From an uncultured Clostridia bacterium (lineage in GTDB: Bacteria; Bacillota; Clostridia; Christensenellales; Borkfalkiaceae): 10,108 nt of DNA. Numbering within the stretch: the first letter of the stretch is position 1; every line of letters starts with the position of its first letter. This document shows positions 4,493 through 10,108 of this stretch, in pieces. Where the stretch lies: assembly GCA_934273135.1 (NCBI GenBank), contig CAKQSU010000024.1, forward strand, positions 1 to 10,108, written 5' to 3'. A program made the position numbers and the translations under genes. A model generated the notes under the pieces. The model had not been told where the DNA came from, ran no database searches, and worked only from the letters and a program-made list of their open reading frames with translations.

Positions 4493-6460
4493 ATGAAAAA
4501 CAAACTTCTTATTGCGTTTACGGTTATCATGATCGTCGCTTTGTCCGTGGGGCTTTTTGCCTGCGACGGCGGCGGCAACGATTCGACGGGCGGCGGCGTA
4601 AGCTATGAGCCGCAAGTCGTGAACGAGGTGACAGACGTAAAAATCGCTTACAACAATAACAAGATAACAAGCGGATTTTACGAAGCCGACCTTTCCGCAA
4701 AAACGGTACAATTCACTGCCGAAATACGTAAAAAAGGCAGCCCCGAATTTGACATTATGTTTGAAACGGGCGACGAGAAAATCGCGACCGTTACAAACGA
4801 GGGGTTAGTCACGCTTAAAGCAAAAGGCGAAACGAGCTTAACTCTTTCCGCGGGCGGAAAAACCCACGTTATCGCGCTTATCGTTAAAGCCGGACTCGGC
4901 GAAAAAAAGTACGCCGTTAAAGTAACGGGCGGCGCGGCGGACAAAACGCTTGCCGAAGCGGGTGAAAGGGTAAGACTTACCGTCGATTTTGCCGCGCTCG
5001 AAACCGAAAGACTTAACTTTGTGGAATGGGAGTTTTTAAACGCCGACACAAACGAAAAGGCGACTAATTTGTGGACAAACGGCAACGAGATAGAAATGCC
5101 CGCTTTTCCGCTTTCGATTATCGCTATAACCGAAGAAAAGCTTTTCACGCTCAACGCGGTTGCTTCCACCGTGACTTCGGCTGTTAAAGACGGCGAAGAA
5201 GTCAGTGCGGAAATAGTGGAAAAAGACGGCGAAAACAACGTTTACGCATTCCCTTACGGAACGCAGATAACGCTTGAAAGAAGAGCCGAGCAAAGCAATG
5301 AAATATTCGTCGGGTGGGACGTAGCTTCGCGCAGAAACAGAAAATCGGGCGCGGAAAACAACACTTATACCTTCACCATGCCGGACGAAACTTACAGCGT
5401 ATTCTCGGCGTTTTCCGAAAAGCGCGAAATAGTTTTCGGCGGAAACAGCGTTACAAACGACAGAGTGAAAATAACGGGCGGCGTTGTGGACGAAACGGAA
5501 GATAAGGACTTTGAAGGATTAAGCGGTTACAGGTATAACTTTGCCGCAAACAAAGGCGCGGGCAATTCCGGCTACAGCAGCGAAAACTTAACGGGCGTAG
5601 CTAACTTTTCTACACTTCGCTATGGTTCGCAGACGGTGAAAGTAATATTCAAAAACCGTTCAAACATTGACATGAAGTTTGAGTTTTACGCGGTTTCTTA
5701 TCTTGCGGTAGCGACGACGGGCGTAGTCGAAATAAAGGCGGGCGAAACGGTTAAAACCTTTATGATAGCTTCCGCAGGCTTCCATAACCCGAGCTTCGCG
5801 CTCGTTTTAAGGGAATCCTTAAAGGGCAAAGCGGAAGAAAAAGCGACGCTCGATATGGTTTACGTAAGCGCGGACACGTACCCCGAGGGCGACCCGCAGT
5901 TTGCGGTAATCGACGCGGAATACGTCACGCTCAAACAAACAACCAACGGCGCGGACTACCCCGCCGGCACGGGTATACGCGGCGATTGCTGGACGCCGAT
6001 AGGTCCGACAGGAGTATCCTTCGGCGGGAGAAAGAACGTAAACAACGCCAACGGTATAACTAACCTTGTTTCGAGAGAAAATTATATTTCTTACGGCGCG
6101 ACGGCACCGTACATTTACGCGGAAGTTTCCAACGCGCCCGAATATAAAGCGGACGAAAAGGTGAGCGTATACTTCAGAGTAATAAACAACAACGCTTACG
6201 AGGGCAAATTCATATTCGCCTTGGGCGTTACGTCTAATCCGCTTACGGACGGAAAGGCAGTGAAAAAAGAAATAGACATGAAGGCAAACGACGTGTACAC
6301 TTTCGGGCTTATGTTGACGAGAGAAAAAGCCGAAAAGCTTTACGTTTCTATCGTTAAACCCGCAAGAGGCACGGGAACGATAACCGACTTCAACATTGTT
6401 ATTCAGATGATGTATAATAACCAGCTCAACGTGGAAGCCGACAACATAGTAGGCGCGTAA
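4493..6460 (+). CDS. Surface lipoprotein with Big2-like and InlB-type repeat domains
   Basis: The 655-residue precursor starts with a lipoprotein signal peptide ending in LFAC, with lipidated Cys24, then a Gly/Asp/Ser linker. A Big2-like Ig domain (about 45-132) shows the usual IATVTNEGLVTLKAKG pattern. Two diverged InlB/Listeria-Bacteroides-type repeats follow (about 139-213 and 218-308), each with a GE/YG.xVxLT-like start, FVEW or FVGW, and an MPAF or MPDET end. The remaining part (about 310-655) is beta-rich with two probable galactose-binding-like or carbohydrate-binding regions, but I cannot assign families. Such repeats usually form stalks or adhesive modules on the outer face of the membrane. 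AAGGA about 10 nt upstream supports the start; the GH3 gene follows after 11 nt. It does not look like a transporter solute-binding protein. Likely role: surface display or substrate binding beside the secreted glycosidase. Confidence 0.88.
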   Translation: MKNKLLIAFTVIMIVALSVGLFACDGGGNDSTGGGVSYEPQVVNEVTDVKIAYNNNKITSGFYEADLSAKTVQFTAEIRKKGSPEFDIMFETGDEKIATVTNEGLVTLKAKGETSLTLSAGGKTHVIALIVKAGLGEKKYAVKVTGGAADKTLAEAGERVRLTVDFAALETERLNFVEWEFLNADTNEKATNLWTNGNEIEMPAFPLSIIAITEEKLFTLNAVASTVTSAVKDGEEVSAEIVEKDGENNVYAFPYGTQITLERRAEQSNEIFVGWDVASRRNRKSGAENNTYTFTMPDETYSVFSAFSEKREIVFGGNSVTNDRVKITGGVVDETEDKDFEGLSGYRYNFAANKGAGNSGYSSENLTGVANFSTLRYGSQTVKVIFKNRSNIDMKFEFYAVSYLAVATTGVVEIKAGETVKTFMIASAGFHNPSFALVLRESLKGKAEEKATLDMVYVSADTYPEGDPQFAVIDAEYVTLKQTTNGADYPAGTGIRGDCWTPIGPTGVSFGGRKNVNNANGITNLVSRENYISYGATAPYIYAEVSNAPEYKADEKVSVYFRVINNNAYEGKFIFALGVTSNPLTDGKAVKKEIDMKANDVYTFGLMLTREKAEKLYVSIVKPARGTGTITDFNIVIQMMYNNQLNVEADNIVGA

Positions 6461-6471
6461 GGAGGAAAATC

Positions 6472-9400
6472 ATGAAAAACAGACAAAACAAAAAAGTATT
6501 ATTCGGATTGTGTTCTTTATCTCTTGCCGCGGCTATAACTTTTAGCGGAGCTTCCGTTTTCGCTCGGGCGGATTACGAAGCCCCTAAGCCTACTTTCGGC
6601 AATTATTACACCGCCGATTACGGGAGCAAGGAAGAGGCGATGAAAGCGGCGGACGCGCTCAACGAGAGAATTTGCGAAGAGGGTTTTACGCTTTTAAAGA
6701 ACGCGGACAACGCTTTGCCACTTAAAAAGGGCGCAAAGATAAGCGTTTTCGGCAAGTCCTCGGCATCTTTATTGTACGGGCTTTCTTCAAACTACGTAGA
6801 CAACAATCGCGCGCCCGGCTACCCCATGGTAACGCTTTCGGAAGCGTTGACGGAATCGGGCTTCGCGCTTAACCCGTCGCTTGTCAGCTTCTATAACGAC
6901 TCGTCGAAATCGGGTTCGGGCAGAGGCGCGCAACCGACCAACGGCAACACCGTTAAAGGCTTCAACACGGGCGAAACGCCTGTCGAAAAGTACACTTCCG
7001 ATATAGAAGAATCGTATAAGGACTATTCCGACGCGGCTCTCGTAGTCTTTTCCCGTTCGAGCGGCGAGGGCTGGGACATGCCGCAGACGATGATACAAAA
7101 TAACGGCGAAATTATAAACGGCGCGCGTGCGAAAGACGACCACTATTTGCAACTCGATAAAAACGAATCCGACCTCTTGAAGTATTTAAGCGGCAGATTC
7201 GAAAAAGTAGTTATCGTTTTGAACGTTCCCTCGCAGTTCGAAGTGGGCTTTTTGGACGACCCCGGGCATTACGGCTTCGGCGAAAACCTTAAAGCCTGTA
7301 TCTGGACGGGGTACCCCGGAAGAAGCGGCATAAAAGCACTCGGAAGAATACTTGCAGGGGATATCAACCCGTCGGGCAAGACGGTTGACACCTGGGCGAG
7401 GGACTTTAAAGCCGACCCGACGTGGAATAACTTCGGTCAGTACGGCAATTTCAGACAGTCGAATCTTGGCAGCGTTTCATGGTACGTAGGCAATATCGCG
7501 TACAAAGAGGGCATTTACTCGGGGTACAGATATTACGAAACGCGCGGCTACGAAGAGGGAAGCGACAAGTACGTTGCGGACGGCGCGGAAAACGCCGCTA
7601 TCCACGGCACGACGACCAAAGAATGGGAAAACTGGTACAAAGCGCACGTAGTTTATCCTTTCGGACACGGGCTTTCCTACACCACGTTTTCGCAGGAAAT
7701 AGTAAATCTTTCCAAGGCGAAAGGCTTTGCGCTTACGGCGGATGACAAGGTGGAAATCAGCGTAAAAGTTACCAACACGGGAACGGTTGCCGGCAAGCAA
7801 ACGGTGCTTTTGTTCTACACCGCGCCTTATACTAAGGGCGGAATCGAAAAATCTTATTCCAACCTCTTAGCTTTCGACAAGACGAATATTATAGAGCCGG
7901 GAGAGAGCGAAACGGTGGTTTTGACCGTAAAAGCGCGCGATATGGCTTCCTACGATTATTCGGACGCGAACGGTAACGGTTTCAAGGGTTACGAACTTGA
8001 AAAAGGCACTTACGTTTTACGCCTCGGCGAGGATATCCATAACGATATCGCCACCGTGGAATACACGGTTGCTGAAGATATACAAATTAAAACGGACGAC
8101 GCCACGGGCGTTGAAATCGTAAACAGATTCGACGACGTAAGCAATTATTTAACCGACCCCGCGCCCGAGGGATTAGGGCAGAAATACCTTTCCCGCGCGG
8201 ATTTTAAAGGGACATTCCCGACAAAGCAGGGAACGGTGAAGGCAAGCGCGGCGTTTATAAAATCCGCTCAGCTCTGGAGACCGGGCAATCAACCCGATTA
8301 CACCAAGGAAGAATATTACGTTCCCGAAGAAAACATGCCGACTTTCGGCAACGACTCGGGCGACGTTAAGCTTTCGGCTCTCGTCGGCGCGGATTACGAC
8401 GACCCGCTCTGGGATACGTTCATGAATCAGCTTTCCAAAGACACGCTCGTATATCTCGTATCGCAAGGCAACTACCGTTCGGGCAAGGATATACCCGCGC
8501 TCGATATGACGCGCGTAATAAACGCCGGTCAGCCCGCCGGGTACATGAGTCTTTTCCAGGGTATGGAAGGCGCGGTTTACGCTTTCTTTGCAAGCGACGT
8601 TGTTACGGCAAGCAGTTATAACGAGGACTTAGCTTACGAAAAGGGCATAGCTATCGGCAACGAAGCGTTGTTCGGCACGGGCAGAGGCAAAACCCGCTTC
8701 CCCGGCTGGTACGCGCCGAGCGCAGACACTCATCGCTCGCCGTTCGGCGGCAGAAACGCCGACTATTTTTCGGAGGACGGCTTGCTTGCCGGCAAGCTTG
8801 CCGCTAAGATAATAAGCGGAGCCATGGAAAAGGGCGTGTTCTGCTTCTTCAAACACTTTGCCGTCAACGACCAGGAACATGCGCGAATAGGGCTTATGAC
8901 CTGGGCGAGCGAACAGGCGATGAGAGAAATTTACTTAAAGCCTTTCGAAGTCGCCGTCAAAGAGGGCAAAACCCGCGCGATAATGTCGTCTTTAAACAGA
9001 ATCGGCACGACGTGGACGGGCGGAAGCCGCGCGCTTTTGACAAACGTTCTGCGCGAGGAGTGGGGCTTTAAAGGAATGGTGGTAACGGACAGTTATATCG
9101 GTAGCTTCTCGTACCTTGACCAGATGGTTATCGCCGGCGGTTCCATTTCTCTCGGCAATGCGGAAAGCGAAAAGAGCAAGTGCAACAACGCCACCGTTAT
9201 GACGGCGGTAAAGAAAGCCGCCAAGGATATTCTTTACACGATGGCTAACAGTATGGCTATGAACACGGGCTACGCGACCACGCCGGAAGTTTTCAACGAA
9301 TGGAACGGAGTAACGCTTGCGATAGGTATGCTCGACAACGAGTACGCGGCAAGCGTAGGCGGCGTAACCTTTAACCCGGACGCTTTCGAGGGAACGACCG

Positions 9401-10108
9401 TCCCCGATAATTCCGAAATAGTTTACGCGTTGAAAGAGGGCAGCTCGCTCCCGAAAGGGCTTACTATGGACGAACACGGAAACATAACGGGCGTTTGCGC
9501 GGAAGAAGTTTCTTCGTATAAGTTCACGGTTACGGCAACTTACGGCACAACGAGTAAGGAAGCGACTTTCATAATAACGGTCGCAAACATTAACGGTTCG
9601 ATAGTGTACGTCGGCGACGAAAACAACATTGCTTTAAAACCCGGCGAAAAGGTAGAAAAATCGCTTGCTACGGCAAAAATCGTCAAGCCGGGCGCGACCG
9701 AGGAAGAGATAAAGAACTTCCCGCCGATAAAATATTCGCTTAAAAACGGCAGTATTCTTCCCGACGGGCTTACGCTTTCTTCGGACGGCGTTTTAACGGG
9801 TACGCCGACAAAAACCTGCAAAGATTACAAGATAAAGGTGGAGGCGAGCGCGCTCGGATTCAAGACGATTTCGGCGGACTTTACTCTCGACGTTCTCTAT
9901 TCGCTATCTTTCGACGGCGGAAAACTTCTCGACGGCAAGATGGGCAAAGCCTACTTCGATAAGGTAAGCTTCGCCACGGGCGCGGACGAAGTAACCTATT
10001 CGCTTAAATCGGGCAGCTCGCTCCCCGCGGGCTTAACGCTCACCGAGGGCGGATATATAGTCGGCACGCCGAGGGAATGCGTAACGGACCACTCTTTCAC
10101 GGTCGTAT
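6472..10108 (+). CDS. Permuted GH3 glycoside hydrolase with C-terminal Ig-like repeats (3' end outside window)
   Basis: The frame is open from ATG 6472 to the window end: 1212 residues with no stop. GGAGG at 6461-6465 sets the start. A signal peptide (cleavage near VFA-RA, 31-33) is followed by the GH3 C-domain first: GFTLLKNADNALPL (71-84), SGEGWD with E199 as likely acid/base, YKEGIYSGYRYYET (344-357) and YPFGHGLSYTTF (395-406). A fibronectin III-like domain follows (about 427-530). The GH3 TIM barrel comes last (about 640-930), with HRSPFGGRN (754-762), KHF (K794/H795) and the expected nucleophile D873 in MVVTDSY. This reversed order matches the permuted beta-glucosidases of Ruminococcus albus and Butyrivibrio. 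At least three He_PIG-like Ig repeats follow. Predicted secreted exo-glycosidase, probably a beta-glucosidase; exact substrate not readable. Any surface anchor would lie beyond the edge. Confidence 0.93.
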   Translation, partial: MKNRQNKKVLFGLCSLSLAAAITFSGASVFARADYEAPKPTFGNYYTADYGSKEEAMKAADALNERICEEGFTLLKNADNALPLKKGAKISVFGKSSASLLYGLSSNYVDNNRAPGYPMVTLSEALTESGFALNPSLVSFYNDSSKSGSGRGAQPTNGNTVKGFNTGETPVEKYTSDIEESYKDYSDAALVVFSRSSGEGWDMPQTMIQNNGEIINGARAKDDHYLQLDKNESDLLKYLSGRFEKVVIVLNVPSQFEVGFLDDPGHYGFGENLKACIWTGYPGRSGIKALGRILAGDINPSGKTVDTWARDFKADPTWNNFGQYGNFRQSNLGSVSWYVGNIAYKEGIYSGYRYYETRGYEEGSDKYVADGAENAAIHGTTTKEWENWYKAHVVYPFGHGLSYTTFSQEIVNLSKAKGFALTADDKVEISVKVTNTGTVAGKQTVLLFYTAPYTKGGIEKSYSNLLAFDKTNIIEPGESETVVLTVKARDMASYDYSDANGNGFKGYELEKGTYVLRLGEDIHNDIATVEYTVAEDIQIKTDDATGVEIVNRFDDVSNYLTDPAPEGLGQKYLSRADFKGTFPTKQGTVKASAAFIKSAQLWRPGNQPDYTKEEYYVPEENMPTFGNDSGDVKLSALVGADYDDPLWDTFMNQLSKDTLVYLVSQGNYRSGKDIPALDMTRVINAGQPAGYMSLFQGMEGAVYAFFASDVVTASSYNEDLAYEKGIAIGNEALFGTGRGKTRFPGWYAPSADTHRSPFGGRNADYFSEDGLLAGKLAAKIISGAMEKGVFCFFKHFAVNDQEHARIGLMTWASEQAMREIYLKPFEVAVKEGKTRAIMSSLNRIGTTWTGGSRALLTNVLREEWGFKGMVVTDSYIGSFSYLDQMVIAGGSISLGNAESEKSKCNNATVMTAVKKAAKDILYTMANSMAMNTGYATTPEVFNEWNGVTLAIGMLDNEYAASVGGVTFNPDAFEGTTVPDNSEIVYALKEGSSLPKGLTMDEHGNITGVCAEEVSSYKFTVTATYGTTSKEATFIITVANINGSIVYVGDENNIALKPGEKVEKSLATAKIVKPGATEEEIKNFPPIKYSLKNGSILPDGLTLSSDGVLTGTPTKTCKDYKIKVEASALGFKTISADFTLDVLYSLSFDGGKLLDGKMGKAYFDKVSFATGADEVTYSLKSGSSLPAGLTLTEGGYIVGTPRECVTDHSFTVV
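9424..10108 (+). repeat. Three He_PIG-like Ig repeats in the tail of the GH3 protein
   Basis: The tail of the GH3 protein repeats a motif of the form Y-S/A-L-K-x-G-S-x-LP-x-GLT, then G-x-I/L-x-G. Copies start at residue 985 (YALKEGSSLPKGLTM), 1088 (YSLKNGSILPDGLTL) and 1176 (YSLKSGSSLPAGLTL), so the spacing is 103 and then 88 residues. Copies 2 and 3 add GTP after the last Gly. The pattern fits the putative Ig (He_PIG) fold, usually found in surface-exposed enzymes and adhesins. More copies may follow beyond the right edge. They probably act as spacers or wall/glycan contacts rather than in catalysis. Confidence 0.8.

Noticed and set aside
4678..5238. 186-codon ORF on the - strand inside the lipoprotein gene
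   Set aside because: Ser/Val-rich antisense shadow of a gene with a clear lipobox and recognisable domains; no own ribosome site or family signature.
4493..6460. ABC-transporter sugar-binding lipoprotein
   Set aside because: Apart from the lipobox there is no solute-binding fold signature and no permease genes follow; Big2 and InlB-type repeats fit a surface stalk or adhesin.
8992..9477. 161-codon ORF on the - strand inside the GH3 gene
   Set aside because: Antisense shadow of the GH3 barrel and first Ig-like repeat, whose motifs are unmistakable on the + strand.
6472..10108. Possible frameshift or pseudogene, since GH3 motifs appear in the wrong order
   Set aside because: The frame is continuous with no stop for 1212 codons, and the C-domain-first order is a known permuted GH3 architecture, so it is intact as far as visible.

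Overview
The window looks like chromosome of a Gram-positive gut or rumen Clostridia-type bacterium of moderate GC. This rests on the AgrA/AgrC-like two-component pair, strong GGAGG ribosome sites, a lipobox lipoprotein with Big2 and InlB-type repeats, and a family 3 glycosidase with the permuted domain order known from Ruminococcus and Butyrivibrio. The genus cannot be named from sequence alone. All convincing genes lie on the + strand.

Layout. 1-54 is the edge of an 18-bp-period intergenic repeat. 103-172 is a regulated promoter: two GCAAGTTAT repeats 21 bp apart, then -35 and -10 boxes. It drives a LytTR response regulator (297-1007) and an AgrC-like histidine kinase (1024-2352). After these come a 16-bp hairpin (2372-2406) and an intrinsic terminator (2448-2477). 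A second promoter (2513-2582) has the same operator and the same geometry to the base. It heads a 47-residue small protein gene (2640-2783), a secreted protein with a duplicated module (2796-4403), a stem-loop (4415-4456), a surface lipoprotein (4493-6460) and a very large secreted GH3 glycosidase (6472 to beyond the right edge).

How it fits together. The kinase probably senses an extracellular signal and phosphorylates the LytTR regulator. The regulator would bind the paired GCAAGTTAT repeats in front of its own operon (autoregulation) and in front of the small-protein/surface-protein operon. The output would be extracellular: a glycosidase with Ig-like C-terminal repeats, a lipoprotein, and a secreted protein with a carbohydrate-binding-like end. 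The main discovery is this apparently self-contained, autoregulated LytTR circuit. Its second target promoter begins with a short, unrecognised peptide gene. No agrB/agrD-like signal genes are in the window, so the signal is unknown.

Non-coding stretches. 1-296 holds the repeat, the regulated promoter, a possible 14-codon leader ORF and a possible second promoter. 2353-2639 holds the hairpin, terminator, operator and promoter. No tRNA, rRNA, insertion sequence, CRISPR array or recognisable riboswitch was seen.
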